Source of the DNA: Qipengyuania sp. YIM B01966
GTDB lineage: Bacteria > Pseudomonadota > Alphaproteobacteria > Sphingomonadales > Sphingomonadaceae
DNA: 64,000 nt
Assembly: GCF_016461955.1 (NCBI RefSeq)
Contig: NZ_JADMNM010000002.1
Coordinates: 124,001 to 188,000, forward strand
Direction: 5' to 3'
Part shown: positions 56,690 to 64,000 of the stretch, piece after piece
How positions within the stretch are numbered: position 1 is the first letter of the stretch
How the letters are laid out: each line of letters starts with the position of its first letter
Translations under genes and position numbers: made by a program
Notes under the pieces: model-generated
Told to the model about the DNA's origin: nothing
What the model saw: the letters and a program-made list of their open reading frames with translations, nothing else
The model's database searches: none

Positions 56690-59247
56690 CCTTCGCCTCC
56701 TTCTTCATCGACGACGATTTCGTCCTGCGTGGTGGCATCGTTCGGCCTGTTGCTTGCGCGCCGTTCCGACGGGGCGGGCGCGCGCGGTGCGCGGGCCTGC
56801 TGCTCGGCGATTCCGCGCCGGGCGCGGCGGATCAGTTCGAGGATCTCGTTGCGCTTGGCGGCAACCTCGTCCTGGCGGGTGCTGCGATCGGGCTCGGTAT
56901 CGGGCTTGAACGCTTCCCAGATGATCGCTGCCTTGGCATCGTCAGACGGCGTCCCGCCGAACACGCGCTTGCCGCTGTTGCGGTCGATCCGGACCATCCG
57001 TACACCCGCAGGCGCGACGAAAGGTTCGTCGGTCCACCGCTCCTTGGTCTTGGTCACGAATTGCTGGAAGATCGGTGCGGCCGTGTTACCGCCCTGGACA
57101 TACCCGCCCATCGATCGGGGCTGGTCAAAGCCGAGATAGGTGCCGGCGACAATATCGGGCGAACCGCCGACAAACCACGCATTGGTCGGCCCCGAGGACG
57201 TGCCTGTCTTGCCGAACAGGGGCAGTTCAAGCCCACGCAGCCGGGTGGCAGTACCGCGGGTAATTACCCCTTCGAGCATATGGACAGTCTGATAGGCGGT
57301 GCGCGGGTCCATCACCAGCCGCCCGCCCGGCGCCAGGCGCGGCATCGGCTTGCCGTCCCACTGCGCCATATTGCAGCCTTCGCATTCGCGCCGGTCGGCC
57401 CGCCAGATCACCTTGCCATTGCGGTCCTGCACGTAATCGACCAGCGACGGCGCGAATTGGCGCCCCATATTGGCCAGCGCCGAATAGGCGTTGACCATCT
57501 TGAGCACGGTCGTGTCGCCCGCGCCCAGCGCAAACGCGGGATAGGGCTCATACTTGCCGATGCCGACGCGCTCGATCGTGCGCACGACATTGGGCATCCC
57601 GGCATCCATCGCGATATGCACGGTCATCAGGTTGCGGCTCTGTTCGAGCCCCCAGCGCATCGTATGCACGCCGCCCCCGCCTCCGCCGAAATTGCGGAAG
57701 CATTTCTCACCGAGATTGGCGCCCTGATAATAGCAATAGGTCTGGTCGGGCACCTGCGTGGCGGGGGTCATCCCGAAATCGAGCCCGGTCGCATAGACGA
57801 ACGGCTTGATGGTTGATCCCGGCTGGCGAAGCGCCTGCGTCGCCCGGTTGAAGCTGCCGAGCCGCGAATCGAACCCGCCCTGCATGGCGAGCACCCGCCC
57901 GGTCTGCGGGTCCTGCGCGACGAACCCGCCCGATACTTCAGGGACGGTCCGCACTGCGAAGCCATTGCCCGCAGGCGCTGCGGCGACGACGTCGCCCACC
58001 TTGACCGCCGTCGGCGCACCGCTGAGCGGCCGCGTGCTGCCATCGGCAAACCCGATCGTCGCCCCGCCGCCGCTGCGCGCCGTAACGACTCCCACCCGCC
58101 AATCCTTGTAGCTGATGCCCAGATTCGAGGAGGCGAGTTGGCCGGTGAGATTGCCGTCCCCGGGATTGAGTGTGGCGATGGGGCTCTTCCACCCGCGATT
58201 GCCCTGATAGCGCAGGATGCCCGCCCGCAATGCGTCACGTGCGGCCTCTTGCAGTTCCTTGTCGAGCGAGGTGCGGACCCACAGCCCGCCAGCATAGACG
58301 CTGTTGTCGCCATTTTCGGCATTTTCACCAAACCGGGCGATCAACTGGCGGCGCACTTCTTCCAGATAGTATCCGGCATCGACCGGCGGGATCGCCTCGC
58401 GCTGGGTGACCAGCCCCAGCGGCTTTGCTTTGGCGGCGGCGGCCACCGCCGGTGTAACGAACTCGTTGCGGGCCATCTGATCGAGCACGAAATTGCGCCG
58501 CTCGATCGCCTGCGCCTCGTTTTCCTTGCGACCATAGCGTTCCGGCGCCTTGGGCAGGATGGCCAGAAATGCCATCTCGTGCAGCGCCAGCTCGTCGACG
58601 TCCTTGTCGAAGTAGGCGCGCGCCGCCGCCTGCACGCCAAAGGATCGCCGGCCGAGCGGAATTTCATTCAGATAGAGCTCGAGGATCTGCTCTTTTTCCA
58701 GCACACCCTCGATCCGGCGGGCCAGGATCATTTCCTTGAGTTTGCGGGTGACGGAATATTCGTCGCCCAGGAGGACGTTTTTCGCCACCTGCTGCGTGAT
58801 GGTCGACCCGCCCACAGCCCGCCCCGTACGCATGGGGTTGGCGTAATCGATCACCGCGCCCAGTGTGCCGGTGAAATCCACCCCGCCATGGCTGAAGAAG
58901 GTCTTGTCCTCGGCCGCCAGAAACGAATTGATCAGCGGCCTGGGGAAATCGACATATTGCAGCGCCACGCGCCGTTCGCGGGCATAGGAGTGGACAATCT
59001 CGCCATCGACGCCGCGCACCATCGTCGGCAGCGGCGTCTGGTAATCGACCAGCTTGCCCGCATCGGGCAGGTTGCGGGTCAGCAATATCCAGAACAGCAC
59101 AAACAGCGCGAGCAGCCCGGCCAGCGTCCAGACCAGCCAGCGGAAGCGGCGATGGTTGCGCCAATTCGTGCGGAACCAGCCGGAGACGCCGCCGACTTCG
59201 CGGCGAATTCGAAATCGGGAGGTGTCGGGGATTGTGTCGTCGACCAT
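56686..59247 (-). CDS. mrcA: Penicillin-binding protein 1A
   Basis: An 853-residue bifunctional peptidoglycan synthase. One membrane anchor (WLVWTLAGLLALFVLFWILL) is followed by a GT51 glycosyltransferase (AAEDKTFFSHGGVDFTGTLG, GRAVGGSTITQQVAKNVLLG, EIPLGRRSFGVQAAA), an OB-like middle domain, and a transpeptidase with Ser in PGSTIKPFVYATGLD, SRN in LEQSRNLM, and KTG in FGKTGTSSGPTNAW. The C-terminal end is a charged Arg/Glu-rich tail. An amidase gene lies upstream on the same strand, fitting a cell-wall group. Confidence 0.96.
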   Translation of the reverse strand: MVDDTIPDTSRFRIRREVGGVSGWFRTNWRNHRRFRWLVWTLAGLLALFVLFWILLTRNLPDAGKLVDYQTPLPTMVRGVDGEIVHSYARERRVALQYVDFPRPLINSFLAAEDKTFFSHGGVDFTGTLGAVIDYANPMRTGRAVGGSTITQQVAKNVLLGDEYSVTRKLKEMILARRIEGVLEKEQILELYLNEIPLGRRSFGVQAAARAYFDKDVDELALHEMAFLAILPKAPERYGRKENEAQAIERRNFVLDQMARNEFVTPAVAAAAKAKPLGLVTQREAIPPVDAGYYLEEVRRQLIARFGENAENGDNSVYAGGLWVRTSLDKELQEAARDALRAGILRYQGNRGWKSPIATLNPGDGNLTGQLASSNLGISYKDWRVGVVTARSGGGATIGFADGSTRPLSGAPTAVKVGDVVAAAPAGNGFAVRTVPEVSGGFVAQDPQTGRVLAMQGGFDSRLGSFNRATQALRQPGSTIKPFVYATGLDFGMTPATQVPDQTYCYYQGANLGEKCFRNFGGGGGGVHTMRWGLEQSRNLMTVHIAMDAGMPNVVRTIERVGIGKYEPYPAFALGAGDTTVLKMVNAYSALANMGRQFAPSLVDYVQDRNGKVIWRADRRECEGCNMAQWDGKPMPRLAPGGRLVMDPRTAYQTVHMLEGVITRGTATRLRGLELPLFGKTGTSSGPTNAWFVGGSPDIVAGTYLGFDQPRSMGGYVQGGNTAAPIFQQFVTKTKERWTDEPFVAPAGVRMVRIDRNSGKRVFGGTPSDDAKAAIIWEAFKPDTEPDRSTRQDEVAAKRNEILELIRRARRGIAEQQARAPRAPAPSERRASNRPNDATTQDEIVVDEEGGEG

Positions 59248-59306
59248 GTCGGGCGCGCACTAGCACGCGCCCGCGCCCTCGCGCCAGCGGGTTTAGCCAT
59301 GCCCCG

Positions 59307-60218
59307 CTAGTCGCCCTGCCCCGATCCCGCGTCCGATCCGGCGCGGGCGAAATACACCCGCACCGCACGGCTAATCGCATCGGCGAAAGTGGCGCGCCCT
59401 TCGGGCGAGGTCAGCCGCGCGGCATCGCCGGTGTTGGTGATAAAGCCCGCTTCATAGAGCACGCTGGGGATATCGGGCGCGCGCAGCACGGCGAGTGAGG
59501 CGGAGCGGCGCGGCTGCGGGTGGAACGGCAGCCGCCCTTCGCCCTCGCGCACAACCAGCGCTGCGAACGCCTCGGCATCGGCGATGGCGCGGCGCTGTGA
59601 CAGATCGACCAGGATCGCCTCGACCGGCGCGCTTTGGGCCGAGAGGTCGGCGCCGTTGATCCGGTCGGCCCGGTTCTCGCGCGCGGCATAGCGGGCGGCT
59701 GCCTCGCTCGAGGCGCGCTCAGACAGGGTGTAAATGCTCGACCCGCTGACCCCGTCCTGCTCGCCCGCGGAATCGGCATGGATCGACAGGAACAGGTCGG
59801 CACCGAGCCGGCGGGCAATCTCGAACCGCTCGTCGAGCGCCAGATAGCGATCGCCCTCGCGGGTCAGTGCCACGCGGATGCCGCCGTCGGCCGCCAAACG
59901 GTCGCGCAGCGCCTTGGCGAGGCCCAGCACCAGCGCCTTTTCCACCGCTCCACCCCCGCTGGCACCGGGATCGTGCCCGCCATGACCGGGATCAATCACC
60001 AGCAGCGGGCGCGTCCGGTCCCTGGGTCCCGCCACTTGCGGTAGGTCCAGCGCCTGCGCCGGGCGGCCCAGGTCCACCCGCTGGACATAGGCCAGACCCG
60101 CCAGCCGCGGCGTGCTGGCAATCGCCAGCCCTGTCGCCACGGCCAGCACCGCCAGCGGGGCGGCGAAGATCAGCCAGAGCTTGGTCGTAAGCGTCATCGC
60201 CGGGTTCGTTACGGCCAT
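59307..60218 (-). CDS. N-acetylmuramoyl-L-alanine amidase (Amidase_3)
   Basis: A 303-residue periplasmic wall hydrolase with an N-terminal membrane or signal segment (LWLIFAAPLAVLAVATGLAIA). Zinc ligands are in VIDPGHGGHDPGASGG, a Glu near RYLALDERFEIA and His in LFLSIHADSA; the catalytic Glu lies in VLYEAGFITNTGD. There is no AMIN targeting domain, unlike E. coli AmiC. Start is uncertain: ATG 60218 is used, 60197 is possible. It is divergent from rne. Confidence 0.92.
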   Translation of the reverse strand: MAVTNPAMTLTTKLWLIFAAPLAVLAVATGLAIASTPRLAGLAYVQRVDLGRPAQALDLPQVAGPRDRTRPLLVIDPGHGGHDPGASGGGAVEKALVLGLAKALRDRLAADGGIRVALTREGDRYLALDERFEIARRLGADLFLSIHADSAGEQDGVSGSSIYTLSERASSEAAARYAARENRADRINGADLSAQSAPVEAILVDLSQRRAIADAEAFAALVVREGEGRLPFHPQPRRSASLAVLRAPDIPSVLYEAGFITNTGDAARLTSPEGRATFADAISRAVRVYFARAGSDAGSGQGD

Positions 60219-60607
60219 CGCCGGGTCCGGCGCAATAAGGTTGCCGGGGGGCGTGCGCTTTGCTAGCGCAGCCCTGCCCTGCCGCATCAAACGAACGGCA
60301 GTGGTGGACCCCGCTCCGGGCTGTCCATGAAAACAGGTTGATGCAGTGATGACCAGGTTTCTTCCGCACTTGCCGCCAGAGCCGTTGCGCTCGGTCGCAA
60401 TGGCGGATGCGACGATCCCGTCTTCGGGGATCGCCTGGCGCGCTGCAGACACACTCATTCCGTCGGGTCGGCGCTGCCGCTCCGAACGGGCCACCCTCGC
60501 CGCCTGTCCGCCGCGCCGTGCGCGCCGGATGATCAGCGGCATTTCTGCATATCTGCGCGAAACCGCCGCCGGCTCTGCCCGGCGTGCCCGCGCATGGAGA
60601 ATTCATA
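60219..60607. promoter_or_regulatory. Intergenic region with long rne leader
   Basis: A 389-base gap between the divergent amidase and rne genes. I see no gene; open frames in it have poor codon bias. It must hold promoters for both directions. CGATCCC (60413-60419) and GGGATCG (60427-60433) form a 7-base-pair hairpin with loop GTCTTCG, and GGAGA (60596-60600) is the rne ribosome-binding site. RNase E is known to regulate its own mRNA through the leader in E. coli; the same here is only a guess. Confidence 0.5.
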
Positions 60608-63376
60608 ATGGCAACGCGTATGCTGATCGATGCGCGCCACCCGGAAGAAACCCGGGTGGCGGTGATCAAGGGAAACCGGATTGAAGAATTCGATTTCGAA
60701 TCTGCTGAACACAAGCAGATCAAAGGTAATATATACCTCGCCAAGGTAACCCGCGTCGAACCGAGCCTGCAGGCCGCGTTCGTCGATTTCGGCGGCAACC
60801 GGCACGGCTTTCTCGCCTTTAGCGAAATCCACCCCGATTACTATCAGATCCCCAAGGCTGACCGCGACGCGCTGATTCAGGCCGAAGCCGAAGCGGCCGA
60901 GGAAGAAGCCCGTCTGCGCGCCGAGGAAGAAGATCGCGGAGAAATGCCCGGCGACGAATATGACGCCGAGAATCCCGAAAGCGCCGAGGCGCTGGTCGAG
61001 GAAATCGCCGAAGACGGCGTGCAGGAGGTTGATACTTCCGAACAGGGCGATGTCGCGACGATCGAGGATGGCCGCGTCGAAGACGACGGCGATCACGCCG
61101 CGTTCGAGGATCACCCGCACGAGGGCGACGGAAACGATGCCGGCGAGCAGGATGGCGATAATGGCCGCCAGCGTCGTGGCCGCCGCCGGCAGGGCCGCGG
61201 CCAGCGCGAGCGGACCAAGGAAGTCGACGATGCGCGCGCCCGCCGGCAGGAACTGCGCCGCCGCTACAAGATCCAGGACGTCATCCAGCGGCGGCAGGTG
61301 CTGCTGGTCCAGGTCGTCAAGGAAGAGCGCGGCAACAAGGGCGCCGCGCTGACCACCTATCTCAGCCTCGCGGGCCGCTACTGCGTGCTGATGCCCAATT
61401 CGACCAGCGGCGGCGGCATCAGCCGCAAGATAAGCTCGGCCGGCGATCGCAAGCGGTTGAAGCAGATCGTTTCTGACCTGTCGCTGCCGCGCACGATGGG
61501 CCTGATCGTCCGCACCGCCGGGCTCGAACGGACCCGTACCGAGATCAAGCGCGATTTCGACTATCTCGCCCGCGTGTGGGACGAAATCCGCGAGCGCACG
61601 CTGGCCTCGGCCGCGCCGGCGCTGATCCATTCGGACAGCGACCTCATTAAGCGCGCCATCCGCGATATCTACAATCGCGAGATCGAGGAAGTCGTCGTCG
61701 AGGGCGAGGAGGGCTACAAATCGGCCAAGCAGTTCATGAAGCTGCTGATGCCCAGTCATGCGCGGCGGGTGAAGGCCTATTCCGACCCGGTGCCGCTGTT
61801 CCAGCGCTATGGCGCCGAAGATCAGCTGCGCGCGATGTACGATCCGGTGGTGCAGCTCAAATCGGGCGGCTATCTGGTCATTAACCCGACCGAGGCGCTG
61901 GTGTCGATCGACATCAATTCGGGTCGCTCGACCAAAGAGCACGGGATCGAGGCGACCGCCTGCAACACCAACCTGGAGGCGGCGAAGGAAATCGCCCGCC
62001 AGCTGCGCTTGCGTGACATGGCCGGGCTGGTGGTGATCGACTTCATCGACATGGAGTACAGCTCCAACATTCGCAAGGTCGAGAAGTGCATGAAGGATGC
62101 GCTCAAGAACGACCGTGCGCGCATCCAGATCGGCCGTATTTCCAGCTTCGGGCTGATGGAAATGAGCCGCCAGCGATTGCGGACGGGGGTGCTCGAGGCG
62201 ACCACGCGCGATTGCCCGCATTGCGACGGCACCGGTCTGGTCCGCACGGCATCGAGCGCGGGCCTGTCGGCGCTGCGCCTGATCGAGGACGAGGCAGCGC
62301 GCGGCAAGGGCTCGGTCATCACGTTGTCGGCCAGCACCGAAGCGGCGATCTATCTGCTGAACGAAAAGCGCGCCGATCTGCAGGAGATCGAGCACCGCTA
62401 CAACGTCAAGGTGGAGGTGCTTCCCGAGGGCGAGGACGAAGGCGCCAAGATGCGCATCGCCAGCTCCGGCCCGCCGCCCGCTGAGGCCCCGCGGTTCGAC
62501 CCGATCGTCGACGATGACGACGACGATTATGTCGAGGAGGATTCCGACGACCGCGAGGAGGATGATGGCGAGCGCGGTGACGGCGATGCCAGTCGCAAGC
62601 GCCGCCGCTCGCGCGGGGGTCGCAATCGCAATCGTCGGCGTGAGGAGCTTGACGAGAGCACTGGTGAAGAGCGCTCGCTGGACGAGGCCGATGAGGATGA
62701 GACAGCCGAACCGCATGCGGCCGATGGTGACGGTGAGGAACGCCCGAAGAAGCGTCGCCGGCGCGGCGGCCGTCGCCGGCGCGGCCGGGGTAACGGCGAA
62801 AATGGCGAAAACGGCGGCTACGAGGGCGGCGACAACGGCACCCTGGAAGGTCCGGAAAATGATGCAGAACTGACGCCGACGGTGGCAGAGGCAAATGCGC
62901 TTCAAGAGATCGGCGCGCAGGTCGATGCGGATATGCCCGTCGCGCCCCCGCCGCCGGGCGAAGATGAAGCGGACGTTGCCCCCGCCACCGAAGACAAGCC
63001 CAAGCGCCGTTCACGCGCCCGGAAGGCTCAGCCCGCTGCGGACATGGCTGAGGATGGGCAGGTGGCCGAAACCGCCGATAAGCCCAAGCGGGCGCCGCGC
63101 GCTCGCAAGAAGGCCGACGTGCCTGCGGAGGCGACCGCCGAGCCCGCCGAAGCCGAGGTGGCGGCCGAGCCCAAACAGCGCCGCGCGCCTCGGCGGAAAG
63201 CACCCGCCAAAGCCGAACCGGCCGAGCTGATCGCGACCGAAACGGTCGAGATCGACGTTACCGAAAGCTCACCGGCGATGCTGGCGGATCAGGAAGCACC
63301 GGTCCCGGCGAGCGCCGAGGACGACACGCCGCGTCCGGCGAAGCGCGGTTGGTGGCAGCGCACATTCGGCGATTGA
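60608..63376 (+). CDS. rne: Ribonuclease E (RNase E/G family)
   Basis: A 922-residue endoribonuclease that starts mRNA decay and processes rRNA and tRNA. The S1 domain (NIYLAKVTRVEPSLQAAFVD) is split by an acidic, low-complexity insertion at about residues 95-215, as in other alphaproteobacteria. Catalytic Asp residues are in LVSIDINSGRSTK and LVVIDFIDMEYS; the zinc link is CPHCDGTGLV. The last 300 residues are Arg/Glu/Pro/Ala-rich and disordered, likely scaffolding a degradosome. Start ATG at 60608 follows GGAGA by 7 bases. RNase J is also present in this window. Confidence 0.96.
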   Translation: MATRMLIDARHPEETRVAVIKGNRIEEFDFESAEHKQIKGNIYLAKVTRVEPSLQAAFVDFGGNRHGFLAFSEIHPDYYQIPKADRDALIQAEAEAAEEEARLRAEEEDRGEMPGDEYDAENPESAEALVEEIAEDGVQEVDTSEQGDVATIEDGRVEDDGDHAAFEDHPHEGDGNDAGEQDGDNGRQRRGRRRQGRGQRERTKEVDDARARRQELRRRYKIQDVIQRRQVLLVQVVKEERGNKGAALTTYLSLAGRYCVLMPNSTSGGGISRKISSAGDRKRLKQIVSDLSLPRTMGLIVRTAGLERTRTEIKRDFDYLARVWDEIRERTLASAAPALIHSDSDLIKRAIRDIYNREIEEVVVEGEEGYKSAKQFMKLLMPSHARRVKAYSDPVPLFQRYGAEDQLRAMYDPVVQLKSGGYLVINPTEALVSIDINSGRSTKEHGIEATACNTNLEAAKEIARQLRLRDMAGLVVIDFIDMEYSSNIRKVEKCMKDALKNDRARIQIGRISSFGLMEMSRQRLRTGVLEATTRDCPHCDGTGLVRTASSAGLSALRLIEDEAARGKGSVITLSASTEAAIYLLNEKRADLQEIEHRYNVKVEVLPEGEDEGAKMRIASSGPPPAEAPRFDPIVDDDDDDYVEEDSDDREEDDGERGDGDASRKRRRSRGGRNRNRRREELDESTGEERSLDEADEDETAEPHAADGDGEERPKKRRRRGGRRRRGRGNGENGENGGYEGGDNGTLEGPENDAELTPTVAEANALQEIGAQVDADMPVAPPPPGEDEADVAPATEDKPKRRSRARKAQPAADMAEDGQVAETADKPKRAPRARKKADVPAEATAEPAEAEVAAEPKQRRAPRRKAPAKAEPAELIATETVEIDVTESSPAMLADQEAPVPASAEDDTPRPAKRGWWQRTFGD

Positions 63377-63386
63377 TGAACGGATC

Positions 63387-63417
63387 GGCGGGGGCGGCCC
63401 GTTGGCGCGCCCCCGCC
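63387..63417. terminator. Terminator hairpin after rne
   Basis: GGCGGGGGCG (63387-63396) and CGCCCCCGCC (63408-63417) form a perfect 10-base-pair stem, with further pairing GCC/GGC inside the 11-base loop. It lies 11 bases after the rne stop and 14 bases before the stop of the converging methyltransferase, so it can serve both. No T-run follows. Confidence 0.65.
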
Positions 63418-63430
63418 ACCGGCTTCGCGA

Positions 63431-64000
63431 TCAGGCTGTGCGCACCGCCCGGCCCCACTCCATCCAGCCGAGCGGGCGCGGTGTACGAGCGATATATTCG
63501 CGGCCCATCGGCTCGACGGTAAAACCCTGATCGGCAAGCGCCACAGCGATCGGCCGCGTCAGGTGGCAATTGCCGGCGAGGCGCTTCCACACGGGCTCGA
63601 CTATCCGCTGCCAGCGCTGCACGCCCGAATCGGGCGCGCGGCCGTGCTCGACGAACAGCAGCACACCGTCAGGTTTCAGCACCCGCCGCATTTCGGCAAT
63701 CGTCCGTGGATGGTCCGTCACCGAACACAGCGTGAAGGTGCACACGATGCTGTCAAACGCAGCGTCTGCTGCCGGTATCGCCTCGCCGCCTGCCTGGTGA
63801 AAGGCGCTGTCGGCAAAGCGCCGCGCCGCGGCCGCGCGCGCGGCATCGAGCAGCGCCAGATTGGGATCGATCCCGACAAACCGGCTGATCTGCTCGGGCC
63901 GGTAGAACGGTTGATTGAGCCCGCCGCCGCAGCCCAGTTCGAACATCGCGCCGCGCGCTTGCGGCACCACCTCGGCGCGCAAACGCGTCAGTACCGGCTG
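63431..64000 (-). CDS. Class I SAM-dependent methyltransferase (cut by window end)
   Basis: The last 189 residues of a methyltransferase; the frame is open to the final base, so the N-terminus lies outside the window. SAM-binding loop: MFELGCGGGLNQPFYRPEQ; second motif FVGIDPNLALLDAARAAA; post-motif DSIVCTFTLCSVTDHPRTI; then EMRRVLKPDGVLLFVEHGR. These are typical of UbiE/phospholipid methyltransferase-like enzymes (Methyltransf_11). Substrate cannot be told. Confidence 0.88.
   Translation of the reverse strand, partial: QPVLTRLRAEVVPQARGAMFELGCGGGLNQPFYRPEQISRFVGIDPNLALLDAARAAAARRFADSAFHQAGGEAIPAADAAFDSIVCTFTLCSVTDHPRTIAEMRRVLKPDGVLLFVEHGRAPDSGVQRWQRIVEPVWKRLAGNCHLTRPIAVALADQGFTVEPMGREYIARTPRPLGWMEWGRAVRTA

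Noticed and set aside
54638-57139. An 833-residue plus-strand open frame opposite prfB and neighbours
   Set aside because: It spans parts of four real minus-strand genes and has no recognisable domain.
60533-62905. A 790-residue hydrophobic-looking minus-strand frame opposite rne
   Set aside because: It is the complement of acidic and Arg-rich codons of RNase E, which gives false Val/Leu/Ala stretches that look like membrane helices.

Overview
The window reads as a chromosomal stretch of a GC-rich alphaproteobacterium, most likely of the order Sphingomonadales (Sphingomonadaceae or Erythrobacteraceae). I infer this from the mix of gene families and their order: a SurA/PpiD-like foldase followed by trp genes and lexA, a 14-subunit nuo operon running into birA-coaX-rnj-DUF1467, the rne/amidase/PBP1A/prfB neighbourhood, a coniferyl-aldehyde-type dehydrogenase, and a GTTC-N7-GTTC LexA operator, which is the alphaproteobacterial form. 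No species can be named from the sequence alone. No CRISPR array, rRNA or intact insertion sequence was seen; there is one tRNA.

Layout. 1-909: end of 4-hydroxyphenylpyruvate dioxygenase and a VOC-fold protein (tyrosine catabolism context). 931-1551: PRC-barrel membrane protein. About 1560-3870: a small accessory patch of lower GC next to tRNA-Arg(CCT), holding an unknown gene, a zinc-ribbon protein broken by a frameshift, and the tail of a large serine recombinase. 3988-6117: DUF1178, nitrilase-family amidase, glutaredoxin, then an Hsp20 gene whose leader looks like a ROSE RNA thermometer. 6402-9391: pyrG, secG, tpiA (minus). 9585-17048: ppiD-like foldase, trpE, a lipoprotein with a phosphodiester-glycosidase domain, trpG, trpD, trpC, lexA (plus), joined mostly by overlapping stop/start codons, with lexA having its own promoter and SOS box. 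17064-22146: comEC (minus), gltX and gltA (plus).

22161-28678 is the least understood block: a histidine-kinase-like protein that lacks the phosphoacceptor histidine, two proteins of unknown function, an Hpt-like protein that also lacks its histidine, and a divergent 802-residue membrane-anchored coiled-coil protein. A candidate small membrane ORF lies between the two directions.

28675-48150 is one uninterrupted minus-strand run: nuoA-B-C-D-E-F, two small secreted paralogous proteins, nuoG-H-I-J-K-L-M-N, then birA, coaX, rnj and a DUF1467 protein. It builds respiratory complex I and adds cofactor and RNA-processing genes. 48248-54172: aldehyde dehydrogenase, thiolase, SH3-domain protein, D-2-hydroxyacid dehydrogenase, and a nitronate-monooxygenase-family flavoprotein with an extra cysteine cluster. 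54189-60218: lipoprotein methyltransferase, prfB, peroxiredoxin, penicillin-binding protein 1A and an N-acetylmuramoyl-L-alanine amidase (minus). 60608-63376: ribonuclease E with a long leader, ended by a strong hairpin. 63431-64000: a methyltransferase cut by the window edge.

Most of the window is ordinary housekeeping DNA. The places I would look at again are the phosphotransfer-dead signalling block, the secreted pair inside nuo, the glycosidase lipoprotein inside trp, the ROSE-like leader, and the tRNA-side remnant island.
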